From NCBI RefSeq assembly GCF_025717065.2, contig NZ_JAOVZO020000020.1:496001-560000 (forward strand): a DNA stretch of 64,000 nucleotides. The letters are read 5' to 3'. This stretch comes from Tahibacter soli. Its GTDB lineage: Bacteria > Pseudomonadota > Gammaproteobacteria > Xanthomonadales > Rhodanobacteraceae. Positions 25,349-34,358 of the stretch are shown here, in pieces; the first letter of the stretch is position 1, and each line of letters starts with the position of its first letter. The notes under the pieces were generated by a model, which had not been told where the DNA came from, did no database searches, and saw nothing but the letters and a program-made list of their open reading frames with translations. A program made the position numbers and the translations under genes.

Positions 25349-27598
25349 ATGAATACGGCAGTAAGGTTTTCGGCCGCGGCGCTGCGTCGCGCGGCGTTTG
25401 TATGCTTGTTGGGTTTCACCGTGCAGGCGATGGCGCAGAGTCCGGCGCCCCTGGCGCTGCCCGATGTCGATCTCGTGGAGCAAGGCATCTTCTACGCTGC
25501 GGCGCGACAGCCGGACGGTGGAACGATCGTCGCCGGCCTGTTCGCTTCGGTGAACGGAATCGCACGCCGCGATCTCGTACGGCTGCGTCCCGACGGAGCG
25601 CTCGATCCCGACTGGAACGCGCAGATTCAGGGGTACGTTTCGACCATCGTCGCGGATGCGGCCGGCAATCTCTATGTCGGCGGCGCGCTGCAGGGCCCTC
25701 CACCCGACTTGCGCAGATTGACGCTTGCAAAGCTGTCGGCCGACGGCGTGTTCGATGCCGCGTGGGCACCGGAGGCCGACGCGATCATCGAATGCCTTGC
25801 ACTCGACGGTGCGGGGTCGATTTACGCGGTCGGTCGCGACTTGTCTCATGCAGGCGGCTTGCCGAATGCCGGTATCGCGAAACTTTCGACAAACGGGGGC
25901 GGTGCGGCAGATCCAAACTGGAATCCGGGCGGCCGGCCCGCCGGATTCGTCAGAACGATTGCGGCGAACGCGAACGCGGTATACGTCGGCGGGCAGTTCA
26001 CCGAAATCGGCGGCCGGGCGCGGCTCAACCTCGCCAAGCTCTCCAGCACCGGCGAGTTGGATTCGGATTGGCGCCCGGAGCCTGACTACGGCGTCTTCGC
26101 ACTCGCGGCGATCAGCGGCTCGGTCTACGTCGGCGGCGCCTTCACCGAGATCGGCGGAAATCCCGTAGACGGTCTCGTCAAACTGTCGAGTACCGGTTCC
26201 GGCGACATCGATGCAAACTGGAATCCGCCGGTCGGCACCCGCAGCATCGTGTGGACGCTGGCGATCGATGGCACCGGATGGATCTACGCGAGCGGCAGCC
26301 TGTCTCCTGAAGGCGACTTTCGCCAGACCGTCAAGGCGACTTTGGCAAACGGCACACCCGATGCCGCCTGGAATCCGCCGGTTTCGGGAGGAGCGGTCAC
26401 GACCATCGCCGCCGGCGGCGGCAATACGGTAGTTCTCGGTGGCACTTTCGACGGTATCGGCGACGAACAACGGTTGTCGCTAGCCGCTTTGAACGTGAAC
26501 GGAACACTCCTGCCAGCCGTGGACCTCGAGCATTCCGCGGAGGTCTATGCCGTCGCCGGACAACCGGACGGCGGCATCATCGTCGGGGGTCGCTTCCATC
26601 GCGCCAATGGAGTCGTGCGGCGCAACCTTTTGCGTATCGCCGCCGATGGGACGCTCGACCTCGACTGGAATCCGATGGCGGACGGCTACGTATATGCGCT
26701 CGACGTCGATGGCGACGGCACGGTATTTGCGGGCGGCGTGTTCCGGCAAGTCGGCGGGCTGTCGCGTGCGTACGTCGCCAAGCTCGCAACCAGCGGAAAC
26801 GGCGACGCCGATGCCGCGTGGAATGCCGGACTCGACGGCCCGGTGACGGCGTTGACCCTCGACGCCGACCGCCGGCTGTACGTCGGCGGACAATTCAGAC
26901 ACGCCGGAACCATGGAACGCCAAGGGCTGGCGCGCTTGTCGCCGGACGGCACCGGCCCGGCCGATGCGTGGAATCCGGTCGTCGTCGGCGACGTCTCGAC
27001 GATCGCGCTCGGCGAAGGCGCACTGTATGCGGCAGGCGGATTCGGCAGCATCGGCGGCGTGACGCGCACAGGTGTGGCGAAGATATCGACGACTACCGGC
27101 GCACTCGATGTCGAATGGAATCCGTCGATCACCGGCTACGTCGGCGCACTCGCCCCCGCGGAAGACGGATCATTGTATATCGGTGGAAATTTCTCGATCA
27201 TCGACGGGCTGCCGTTCTCGTCGTTCGCGCGTCTCCGGCCGAACGGCGAACCCGACGCTGCCTGGAAACCGTTCGTCGACAGCCCATACTCATCCAGCTA
27301 CGTCAGAGCGCTACTCCTTGACGACGACGGCGGCATCTATGTCGGAGGCCTGTTCGACAGCACCAATGCGATAGGCGGGAAAAGCCTGGAGCGCTATTTC
27401 GTCAACGGCAGCGGTGCCGCGGATCCAACCTGGAACCCACTGCCGAACGCAACTGTCAACGACCTGCGACTCGCGACCGACGGAACGCTGCTCGTCGGCG
27501 GATCCTTCCAGGCGTATGGCAACTGGTCGCGCGACGGCGTTGCCGCCCTGCCCCGTTCCGATGCCTTGTTCGCGAACGGCTTCGATACGGATCCCTGA
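25349..27598 (+). CDS. Exported delta-60-repeat (beta-propeller-like) protein with LFANGFDTDP tail
   Basis: 749 residues. The Sec signal peptide runs to about FTVQAMA|QS. At least twelve repeats about 55 residues apart carry YVGGQF/xVGGxFxxxxGxxRxxLAxLxxDGxxDxxWNP (for example YVGGQFTEIGGRARLNLAKL, VGGRFHRANGVVRRNLLRI, YIGGNFSIIDGLPFSSFARL), the delta-60 repeat. It ends DALFANGFDTDP, like the proteins at 6607 and 60684. GGGAG 10-14 bases upstream sets the start. Likely surface or periplasmic; no catalytic site is visible. Codon bias here is weaker than in the neighbours, so the base composition is a little more relaxed. Confidence 0.8.
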   Translation: MNTAVRFSAAALRRAAFVCLLGFTVQAMAQSPAPLALPDVDLVEQGIFYAAARQPDGGTIVAGLFASVNGIARRDLVRLRPDGALDPDWNAQIQGYVSTIVADAAGNLYVGGALQGPPPDLRRLTLAKLSADGVFDAAWAPEADAIIECLALDGAGSIYAVGRDLSHAGGLPNAGIAKLSTNGGGAADPNWNPGGRPAGFVRTIAANANAVYVGGQFTEIGGRARLNLAKLSSTGELDSDWRPEPDYGVFALAAISGSVYVGGAFTEIGGNPVDGLVKLSSTGSGDIDANWNPPVGTRSIVWTLAIDGTGWIYASGSLSPEGDFRQTVKATLANGTPDAAWNPPVSGGAVTTIAAGGGNTVVLGGTFDGIGDEQRLSLAALNVNGTLLPAVDLEHSAEVYAVAGQPDGGIIVGGRFHRANGVVRRNLLRIAADGTLDLDWNPMADGYVYALDVDGDGTVFAGGVFRQVGGLSRAYVAKLATSGNGDADAAWNAGLDGPVTALTLDADRRLYVGGQFRHAGTMERQGLARLSPDGTGPADAWNPVVVGDVSTIALGEGALYAAGGFGSIGGVTRTGVAKISTTTGALDVEWNPSITGYVGALAPAEDGSLYIGGNFSIIDGLPFSSFARLRPNGEPDAAWKPFVDSPYSSSYVRALLLDDDGGIYVGGLFDSTNAIGGKSLERYFVNGSGAADPTWNPLPNATVNDLRLATDGTLLVGGSFQAYGNWSRDGVAALPRSDALFANGFDTDP

Positions 27599-27692
27599 TC
27601 ACCGCCAGTTCACGCACGTCCCGCCGCTGCAACCGATCGCACGAAGCACGTATCCATCGCCTTGCGCGCTACCGCGCCTTGAGGATCGCTCG

Positions 27693-28778
27693 ATGAATCG
27701 TGTCGCCTGCCGGGTCTTGTCGTTGCTGGCCTTGTCGTTGCCGTCGTCCGCCGCGCCGACGGATCGCGCGGCGCAAGAGCGCGCCGTGCTCGATCGCGAC
27801 GTGCCCGGCCTGCTCGCGGAATACAAGATTCCCGGCGTGTCGATCGCGCAGATCGAAAACGGCCGCCTCGCGTTCGCCGTCGCGTACGGCACGCAGAGCG
27901 ACGGCGTCCCCGCGACGACGAAGACGCTCTACAACATCGCGTCGCTGACGAAACCGATCTCCGCGGAAGTCGTTTTGCGTCTCGTATCGGAAGGCACGTT
28001 CACGCTCGACGATCCGCTCGATGCGGTCTGGAGCGACCCCGATCTCGCCGGCGACGAGCGCCGCAAGCTGCTGACGCCGCGCATCGGCCTTTCGCATCAG
28101 ACCGGCTTTCCGAACTGGCGGCGCAAGCAGCCGTTGGCCTTCACGTTCACGCCCGGCACCGCGGTGAGCTATTCCGGCGAAGGCTACGAATACGTCGCGC
28201 GCTTCGCCGAGAAGAAAACCGGCGTGGGTTTCGAGGCGCTCGCCGAACGGCTCGTGTTCAAGCCGCTGCACATGGCGCAGACGGCATACACCGACCGCCC
28301 CTGGTTCGCCGGCCGCATCGCGACACCGACGAGCGCCGACGGCAGGGCGATCGCGTACACGGCGAACACGAAGTATTTCGCGTCCGATCTCATCCACACG
28401 ACGCCGACCGACTACGCGAAATTCGTCGTTGGCGTGATGCGCGACGAAGGCCTGACAAAAGCAATCGCCGCGGAACGCCGTCGCGTCCAGGGCAACACGA
28501 AAGAACAGGAATGCAAGACGGAAAAACGCCGCGCCGCCTGCGCGGACGATGTCGGCTTCGGTCTCGGCTGGGAAGTGAACCGGTTCGGCGACACGACGAT
28601 CCTCCACCACGGCGGACGCGACGAAGGCGTCGCGACCTACGTCGTCGCCGACGTCACGCGCGGCGACGCCACGATCCTCTTCACCAACAGCGACAACGGC
28701 CTGAACCTCCTGCTGCCGCTGCTCGAACGGCTCGGCGCCGACGCGCGCTTCGTCGCGTACATGCGCAGCGCGCTGTGA
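27693..28778 (+). CDS. Serine hydrolase of the beta-lactamase class C / penicillin-binding family
   Basis: 361 residues with a signal peptide MNRVACRVLSLLALSLPSSA. The catalytic motifs are YNIASLTKPISAEVVLR (S-x-x-K), VSYSGEGYEYVARF (Y-x-G/N position) and ILHHGGRDEGVATYVV (HGG, the K/H-x-G triad equivalent). Family members include esterases, D-aminopeptidases and AmpC-like enzymes; the substrate cannot be told. GAGGATCGCTCG precedes the ATG. Unusual: a Cys/Lys/Glu-rich insert (NTKEQECKTEKRRAACADD) before the last motif. It ends 19 bases from the convergent amidohydrolase. Confidence 0.8.
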   Translation: MNRVACRVLSLLALSLPSSAAPTDRAAQERAVLDRDVPGLLAEYKIPGVSIAQIENGRLAFAVAYGTQSDGVPATTKTLYNIASLTKPISAEVVLRLVSEGTFTLDDPLDAVWSDPDLAGDERRKLLTPRIGLSHQTGFPNWRRKQPLAFTFTPGTAVSYSGEGYEYVARFAEKKTGVGFEALAERLVFKPLHMAQTAYTDRPWFAGRIATPTSADGRAIAYTANTKYFASDLIHTTPTDYAKFVVGVMRDEGLTKAIAAERRRVQGNTKEQECKTEKRRAACADDVGFGLGWEVNRFGDTTILHHGGRDEGVATYVVADVTRGDATILFTNSDNGLNLLLPLLERLGADARFVAYMRSAL

Positions 28779-28797
28779 GCCGCCGCCCGGCGAGCGG

Positions 28798-30207
28798 TCA
28801 GTTGAGCCCGACCGTCTCCTTCATCGCGGCGAAGATCGCGTCGGTCTTGTAGCCCACGCCGTTCTTGAACACGAGCGGCATGCGCTCGATCGCCGCCGTT
28901 TCGCGCGTCGGATCGCCGTCGATCACGACGACGTCGGCACGCTTGCCTATGGCGAGCGTGCCGACGTCTTTCTCGCGCCCGAGAAACGCCGCGCCGTTGA
29001 GCGTTGAAACCTTGATCGCCTGTTCAAAGGAAAACCCGTTCTCCACCAGGAGTTCGATCTGGCGCTTGCCCGAATGGCCCGGCACGACGCCGCCGAACCC
29101 GGTGGGATCGGTGCCGGCGAGCAACATGCCGCCCGCGTCGACGAAACGCTTTTCCAGCCTGCCGAGCTTCGCGAACGACTTCGTCGCGTCGGAATCGGTT
29201 TTCCGCTGCGCCGCCGCCCACGCCGTCTCGTACTGCCCTCGCACCTGCGGAATCAGCAGATCCAGCGCCGCGGCCGGCGCTTTCGGGCACCCGGCGGCGA
29301 ACGTCTCGAACACCGTCAGTGTCGACGTCACCGCGACACGCCGGTCCACGAGCAGCTTGATCAGCGCGCCGACTTCCGGCGCGCCGACGTCGAGGTCGGC
29401 CAGCGACCGGCCGACGGCCGCGCCGGGGCACACGTCCGGCTGCTTGTCCTTGACGAAGTCGGAAGCCACGAAGAAGCCGTGCTCGAGATTGTCAATGCCG
29501 AGTTCCACCGCCTCGCGATACGTCACCGAGCACAGGTGCGCGGTGACCTTGTGTCCGCGCCGGTGCGCCACCTCGATGATGCGTCCGAGTTCGTCGCGCC
29601 GGATGTTCATATAGGCCTTGTACGAGGTCACGCCCTCGTCGGCCCAGTACGTCGTCATGCGTTCGGCGTCGTCCACGCCGCCCAGCGCGTTGACGCCGAG
29701 TATCGGCAGGCCCGGCCCGTTGAGGTACGGCGCCGTGACGTCGATGTCCGGCCCCGCGATCGCGCCCTTGTCGATCTCCGCGCGCAGGTTCAGGTCGGCA
29801 TACGGCATCATCGTACCGGCCGTGCGCAGCGTCGTCGTGCCGCCGGCGAGGTACAGGCGCGGAAAGCTGTAGACCATCTGCGTGTAGGCGCGGTGGCCCG
29901 TCGGATAGAACATGTGCTCGTGCATCATCACGAAGCCGGGCAGGAGCGTCTTGCCCTTCGCGTCGATCACGACCGCGTCGCGCGGCACCTTCGTCCGGCG
30001 ATCGGCGCCGAGCGCGACGATGCGGCCGCGGTCGATCACCAGCGTCTGGTCGCGCTTCGCCGCCGCGCCGGTGCCGTCGACGACCGTCGCGTGACGGAAC
30101 GCGATCACGGGCTGCGCGTAGGCGACGTAGTCTTTCTCGTCGGCCCGCGCCGTTGCGCAGGCGAGCATCGCGCCCAGCGTGACGGCGGCGATCAGCGATC
30201 GATACAT
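28798..30207 (-). CDS. Secreted metal-dependent amidohydrolase
   Basis: 469 residues from ATG 30207 with a signal peptide (MYRSLIAAVTLGAMLACATARA). The amidohydrolase fold elements are FRHATVVDGTGAAAKRDQTL, LLPGFVMMHEHMFYPTG (H-x-H metal ligands), SYKAYMNIRRDELG (K), KVTAHLCSVTYREAVELGID (H), NLEHGFF (H), LLAGTDPTGFGG (D) and LAIGKRADVVVIDGDPTRE. Members hydrolyse C-N bonds in cyclic amides or dipeptides (imidazolonepropionase or Xaa-Pro type); the exact substrate is unknown. Export and the convergent serine hydrolase suggest periplasmic peptide or amide breakdown. Confidence 0.85.
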   Translation of the reverse strand: MYRSLIAAVTLGAMLACATARADEKDYVAYAQPVIAFRHATVVDGTGAAAKRDQTLVIDRGRIVALGADRRTKVPRDAVVIDAKGKTLLPGFVMMHEHMFYPTGHRAYTQMVYSFPRLYLAGGTTTLRTAGTMMPYADLNLRAEIDKGAIAGPDIDVTAPYLNGPGLPILGVNALGGVDDAERMTTYWADEGVTSYKAYMNIRRDELGRIIEVAHRRGHKVTAHLCSVTYREAVELGIDNLEHGFFVASDFVKDKQPDVCPGAAVGRSLADLDVGAPEVGALIKLLVDRRVAVTSTLTVFETFAAGCPKAPAAALDLLIPQVRGQYETAWAAAQRKTDSDATKSFAKLGRLEKRFVDAGGMLLAGTDPTGFGGVVPGHSGKRQIELLVENGFSFEQAIKVSTLNGAAFLGREKDVGTLAIGKRADVVVIDGDPTRETAAIERMPLVFKNGVGYKTDAIFAAMKETVGLN

Positions 30208-30280
30208 GCGCGTGCTCCGGCTCGTGAAGTCGCCGGGCAGTATCGGCAATGCGCGTGCCTGCGTCGAGGCGCCGCGCACG

Positions 30281-30655
30281 TCACCGCGCGGCGCGGCGGT
30301 AAGGCACCGCCACGCCCGCGTCGCCCGCCGGCAGGTGCTCGGCTTCCGCCGTGACGTAGACGAGCTGGTTCGACCTCGCGGTCGCCCAGTTCAGCGCGCG
30401 GTGGAAACCCAGGCCCGCATGCGTCTGCATCAGACGCAGCGCTTCGTCGGCGATCGCCTCGTTGATCGACAGCCGCTCGAACGAGCGCAGGAACGCGCGT
30501 GTGGATTCGCGTCGCTCGTCCGGCGCCACGGCCATCGCCTCGAGCCACGTGATCGCGCTGATCGAACGGTGCGCGTGCGCGTCGAGCGCGCGTGCGGCAC
30601 GCGCGTCGCCGAGCAGATAGTCGAGCAGCACGCTCGTGTCGATCAGCACGCTCAT
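30281..30655 (-). CDS. PIN-domain toxin (VapC-like)
   Basis: 124 residues. MSVLIDTSVLLDYLLGDARA gives the first PIN aspartate, ITWLEAMAVAPDERR the conserved Glu, and LNWATARSNQLVYVTAEAEH the last region, where an acidic residue is usual but a plain T-x-D is replaced by TAEAEH. PIN proteins are RNases, commonly the toxin of VapBC pairs. It overlaps the preceding antitoxin gene by four bases (ATGA), the standard order, antitoxin first. The odd final motif may mean weakened catalysis. It sits at the 3' end of the TelA operon. Confidence 0.75.
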   Translation of the reverse strand: MSVLIDTSVLLDYLLGDARAARALDAHAHRSISAITWLEAMAVAPDERRESTRAFLRSFERLSINEAIADEALRLMQTHAGLGFHRALNWATARSNQLVYVTAEAEHLPAGDAGVAVPYRRAAR

Positions 30656-30867
30656 CGCCGGCCGCGCGTCGTCGGCACGAGTTCCACGCGCTGCAGCGCC
30701 GCGTCCTTCCACAGCCCGAAGCCGTGCGTGGCGACGTCGGCATGCGCGTCGACGAACGCCTGCAGACCGCGCCGCACCGCCTCGGCGCGCGAGATGTCGA
30801 GCCGCGCGCACAGGCGGTCGACTTCGCGCAGCTGCGCCTCGGGGATGTCGACGATCGTGCGCGGCAT
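30652..30867 (-). CDS. Ribbon-helix-helix antitoxin
   Basis: 71 residues. MPRTIVDIPEAQLREVDRLC then ARLDISRAEAVRRGLQAFVD is a CopG/Arc-type ribbon-helix-helix: an N-terminal strand and two helices. The tail (LWKDAALQRVELVPTTRGRR) would wrap the toxin. Its stop overlaps the start of the PIN gene, as in vapBC pairs. The start at 30867 lies eight bases after the end of the upstream membrane-protein gene, so it is probably also read through from the TelA operon. Confidence 0.75.
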   Translation of the reverse strand: MPRTIVDIPEAQLREVDRLCARLDISRAEAVRRGLQAFVDAHADVATHGFGLWKDAALQRVELVPTTRGRR

Positions 30868-30875
30868 GACGGCCC

Positions 30876-31505
30876 TCACTGCACCAGAAAATCGGACTGG
30901 CGGAACTTCGCCTCGAGAAACTTGCCGTTCGCGAGCAGTGCCTGCGCGTCGCTTGCGGCGACGTTCGCGACCACCTCGCGCAGCTTCGTGTCGAGCAGCG
31001 CGAGCTGGTCGCCGAGCAGCTGCCGCGCGGTGCGGCCGTTCTGCAGCGGCTGCGTCACACGAAACGCCGGCGGCAGCGCGACGTAGTTCGCGAGCGTCTC
31101 GGGCAGGTAGCGCAGCACGGTTTCGCGCACGGTGTAGCCGTCGCCGTCGTGCATCGTCGCACCTCCCAGGCGCGGCAGTACTTCGACCACCGATTCGCGC
31201 ACGCTCGTCAGGTGCGTCGTCATCTCGGGCGTCAGATGCGGGCGCGCACGGCGGATGATTTCGTCGAGGCGCTCGATCGTCTCTTTCGCCGACAGGCTTT
31301 CCTCGATGCGCCGTTCGATGTCCGGCGCGCGGCGCGCCATCAGATAGCCGGCGTAGTACAGCCCCGCGGTGATCGCCAGCCAACCGCGATCGATCACGCC
31401 GGCGAACAACAGCGCGGGGCCGGCCAGCGCGAGGAGGCAGCCGGCGATGTTCGCGTTGCCGTACAGCCACAAGAGTGCGCGCAGTCGAAACGGCCGCCGC
31501 GTCAT
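30876..31505 (-). CDS. Membrane protein of the TelA operon, unknown function
   Basis: 209 residues. The N-terminus has two membrane helices (ANIAGCLLALAGPALLFAGV, GWLAITAGLYYAGYLMA), then a cytosolic helical part (RRIEESLSAKETIERLDEII, LTPEMTTHLTSVRESVVEVL, LGDQLALLDTKLREVVANVA) with hydrophobic heptads that could pair with the coiled coils of the TelA protein. I do not recognise a named family. It follows the vWA lipoprotein gene by 38 bases on the same strand and ends eight bases before the antitoxin, so it belongs to the operon. Confidence 0.65.
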   Translation of the reverse strand: MTRRPFRLRALLWLYGNANIAGCLLALAGPALLFAGVIDRGWLAITAGLYYAGYLMARRAPDIERRIEESLSAKETIERLDEIIRRARPHLTPEMTTHLTSVRESVVEVLPRLGGATMHDGDGYTVRETVLRYLPETLANYVALPPAFRVTQPLQNGRTARQLLGDQLALLDTKLREVVANVAASDAQALLANGKFLEAKFRQSDFLVQ

Positions 31506-31543
31506 CGATGCCTCGTCATGGATGGCACGTCATTGATAGCACT

Positions 31544-33121
31544 TCATTGATAACCCCGGATTTCCTTGAACACGCCGGCGAGCTTCGCCTTGCGCGCATC
31601 GAACGTGCGACCGCCGCTCAGCTCCGCGATGTCGCGCAGCTCGTCGGCGTCGGCCTCGCCGAACAGAATGGGAAAAATGCGCACGCGCGCCGAACCGTAG
31701 CGGCGGCGAAACTGGTCGGCCGACATGCCCGCGTTGTTCTCGCCGTCGGTCAACAGCACGATGCTGACGTAGCGCTGCGGGTCGGCGGCTTCGATCTTCG
31801 CGATGTCCTGCGCCTTGGCGAGCGCGGCGTAGATGCCGGTGCCGCCGTCGGCGACGAGTGCATCGGCATACGCGCGCACCTGCGCGGCCGACTGGTCGAG
31901 CGTGTCGCGCTCGAAAGCGATGCGCTGCGGCGTCGATACGGTCGACGCGAACGAAATCAGCACGACGCGTTCGCGATTCTGGAAGCGCGTGTAGCGCGCG
32001 GTGCCGGCACTCGCGTCGACGCCGGAAAGAATTTTCAGCGCTTCGCGCATCGCCGCAAGCCGCTCGCCCTGCATCGACCCGCTCACGTCGAGCACGAAGA
32101 TCGACGTCGCCGGCCGCCGCCACTCGCCCTGGAACGCCGCGAGCACCTGCTCGATCACGTCGAGGCTGTTCGGAAACGACAGCTCCGCGACCGCCGCCGT
32201 CGGCAACGCCGGCGCGAGCGGCGCATCCGGATTGGCCGGACGCAGGAACGCCGCGCGCACCGCGTCGCGCTGGAAGTCGAGTGCCTTCACGGCATCGACG
32301 ATGCGCTGCCACGCGTCGCGACGGCCCGCGTCGAGCAGCATCAGCGGATAGTCGGCCGAGATCACGCCGTCGACCGGATAGACGAGAGAGAGCCGATCGG
32401 CGGCAGCGAGCTTCTCGTTCAAGCGCAGCAGCACCGCCTCGTAGTTGACGATGCCGTCGACGGCCGCGGGATCCTTCGCGAACGCGTCGGCGAGCCAGCC
32501 CGAACTGCCGGCGGCGATCGCCTGCCCCGTCAGAAAATCCTTGAGCACCGAGGCGTCGACTTCGGCGACGGTGAGATCTTCGGTCTTGTGCGCGGCGGCC
32601 GAGGCGACGGCGAACAGCGCGCTCATGCCGGTGTTGGAACTCGTCGGGTTCGTCATCGCGTAGCGAAAGCGGCCGTCCTTCGCGGCGCGCGCGATGTCCG
32701 ACCACGACGGCGCCTTGGCGGTCCAGCCGAGCGCGTCGGCCTTCGCCGTCTTCACGCCGAGCGCGACGCGCGAATAGAACAGCTTCTCGCGCGCCACGGG
32801 TTTCTCATGCAGCGCGAGCATCGGATACGCGCCGTTCGGCGGTAGGATCGCATCGAAGCGCTCGCCGGCATTGATGCGCTCGACGATATCGAGCGTGCCC
32901 GCGTAGTCGAACGTCACCGCTACGCCGGCCTTGCGCGCCGCCGCGACGATCGCGGGCTCGATGTCGCGCAGTTCGGAACCCGCGAGCACGCGAAACGACG
33001 CTGCCGGTGCCGCCGGCGGCTGCGATGCGGCATTGCCGCCGGTGTCCGGCTCGCGCCCGCAGCCGGCGACGAGCGCGAGCAGCGCCAGCGCGGCAAGGCG
33101 GCGCAGCGCGGCAAAGTTCAC
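31544..33121 (-). CDS. Lipoprotein fusing a substrate-binding-like part with a von Willebrand factor A domain
   Basis: 525 residues from a GTG at 33121 that overlaps the TelA stop (GTGA). Lipobox LVAGC, then an N-terminal part (about 45-320) like a type 2 periplasmic binding protein: FRVLAGSELRDIEPAIVAAA, AILPPNGAYPMLAL, FRYAMTNPTSSNTGMSALFA. The C-terminal vWA domain is SIFVLDVSGSMQGERLAAMR (MIDAS D-x-S-x-S), DGGTGIYAAL (the Thr), and VLLTDGENNAGMSADQFRRR (the Asp). It probably binds a metal-dependent partner at the outer face of the inner membrane. It resembles the YfbK/TerY idea but in lipoprotein form. The fusion is what makes it notable. Confidence 0.8.
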   Translation of the reverse strand: MNFAALRRLAALALLALVAGCGREPDTGGNAASQPPAAPAASFRVLAGSELRDIEPAIVAAARKAGVAVTFDYAGTLDIVERINAGERFDAILPPNGAYPMLALHEKPVAREKLFYSRVALGVKTAKADALGWTAKAPSWSDIARAAKDGRFRYAMTNPTSSNTGMSALFAVASAAAHKTEDLTVAEVDASVLKDFLTGQAIAAGSSGWLADAFAKDPAAVDGIVNYEAVLLRLNEKLAAADRLSLVYPVDGVISADYPLMLLDAGRRDAWQRIVDAVKALDFQRDAVRAAFLRPANPDAPLAPALPTAAVAELSFPNSLDVIEQVLAAFQGEWRRPATSIFVLDVSGSMQGERLAAMREALKILSGVDASAGTARYTRFQNRERVVLISFASTVSTPQRIAFERDTLDQSAAQVRAYADALVADGGTGIYAALAKAQDIAKIEAADPQRYVSIVLLTDGENNAGMSADQFRRRYGSARVRIFPILFGEADADELRDIAELSGGRTFDARKAKLAGVFKEIRGYQ

Positions 33122-34344
33122 AACGCGACCTCGCCGTCCGACGCGAGCGCGGCGGCCGACTCCTGCCGGCGCACGCGGTCGAGATAGGTCTTCGACTTCG
33201 CCACTTCGCCGGTCAGCGCGTCCACGGTGCGCTGCATCGCGTCGAGCGCCTTCACCTTGTAGTCGGAGATCGCGTCCATCGTCTGGTAGACGTTCGCGAA
33301 CGCCTGCTGCAGCTTGGCGATCTCGATCGTGCTCGACGCGGCCTGCCGGTGGATCGCCGCGCTCTGGTCGCGCAGCAGCTCGCTGGTCGAGGCGATGAGA
33401 TTGCCGGTCGTCGTGTTGAGCGCGCCGATCTGGTCGAGCACGAGCTTCTGGTTGCCGAGCGCTTGCGCCACGATCACCGCCGTGCGCAGCGCGGCGACCG
33501 TCGTCGTGGTCGCGCGGTCGACGCCCTTGATCAGTTCCAGGTTGTTCTTGCGCACGAGATCGAGCGCGAGATAGCCCTGCACGTTGACGCTCATCTGCGT
33601 CAGGAGATCGGCGACCTTCTGGCGTGCGTAGAACAGCAGTTCCTCGCGAACCACCCGCGCCTTTTCCGGCTCGCCCGCGTCGAGCGAGCGCGCCTTGGCG
33701 TCGAGTTCGGCGTCGAGCTTCTTGCCGATGTAGATGTATTTCTCGAGCCGCTCCATCAGCGTCCACAGGTTGACCTTTTCCTGTTCGACGGCGGCGTTGT
33801 CGCGCATCAGCTCGTCCTTGCCGTGCTTGAGCGCCTCGATGATCGCATTGAGATGGCTTTGCGAACTCTGGTAGCGGTCGAAGTAGTCGACGAGACGGTT
33901 GCCGAACGGAATGAGTCCGAGCAGCTTGCGCGGCGCGAACAATTCGCCCTGCCGCGACGGATCGAGATCTTCGATCGTGCGGCGCAGGTCGATCAGGCCG
34001 CGGCCGATGTCCGAACCGCTGTCGAACAGGCCCTGCGACAGGCTCGCGACCGGCTTGTCGAGCATGCGGTTCGAGACCGACGCCGACGCTTCGATGTCCT
34101 TGTTGCCCATGGCGTGCAGGCGATCCACGGTATCGCGGAACTTCGGGTCGGCGACGTCGAGTACGGCGACGTCGTCGACGAAGGCGCGGACCTGCGCGTC
34201 GAGCTGCGTCACGTCTTCGGGCTTCAGGCGAATCTTGCCGCTCGCCGATTCGATCGGCACCGGCGCGACCGCGACCGGCGCGTCGAGCGTGAACGACTGT
34301 GGTGGGGCCAGCTCATTCGGCAGAGAAGTGTCGGTCGTGTTCAT
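33118..34344 (-). CDS. TelA-family (toxic anion resistance) protein
   Basis: 408 residues from ATG 34344. The family signature is a long helical protein: KFRDTVDRLHAMGNKDIEAS, SLSQGLFDSGSDIGRGLIDL, LFAPRKLLGLIPFGNRLVDY, SSQSHLNAIIEALKHGKDEL, LMERLEKYIYIGKKLDAELD, ATTTTVAALRTAVIVAQALG. TelA/KlaA was linked to tellurite resistance, but its wider role is in envelope stress and phage or colicin resistance clusters. No membrane segment. The gene's stop overlaps the start of the vWA lipoprotein, so the two are translationally coupled. Confidence 0.85.
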   Translation of the reverse strand: MNTTDTSLPNELAPPQSFTLDAPVAVAPVPIESASGKIRLKPEDVTQLDAQVRAFVDDVAVLDVADPKFRDTVDRLHAMGNKDIEASASVSNRMLDKPVASLSQGLFDSGSDIGRGLIDLRRTIEDLDPSRQGELFAPRKLLGLIPFGNRLVDYFDRYQSSQSHLNAIIEALKHGKDELMRDNAAVEQEKVNLWTLMERLEKYIYIGKKLDAELDAKARSLDAGEPEKARVVREELLFYARQKVADLLTQMSVNVQGYLALDLVRKNNLELIKGVDRATTTTVAALRTAVIVAQALGNQKLVLDQIGALNTTTGNLIASTSELLRDQSAAIHRQAASSTIEIAKLQQAFANVYQTMDAISDYKVKALDAMQRTVDALTGEVAKSKTYLDRVRRQESAAALASDGEVAL

Positions 34345-34358
34345 GGAGTCTGCGGGCC

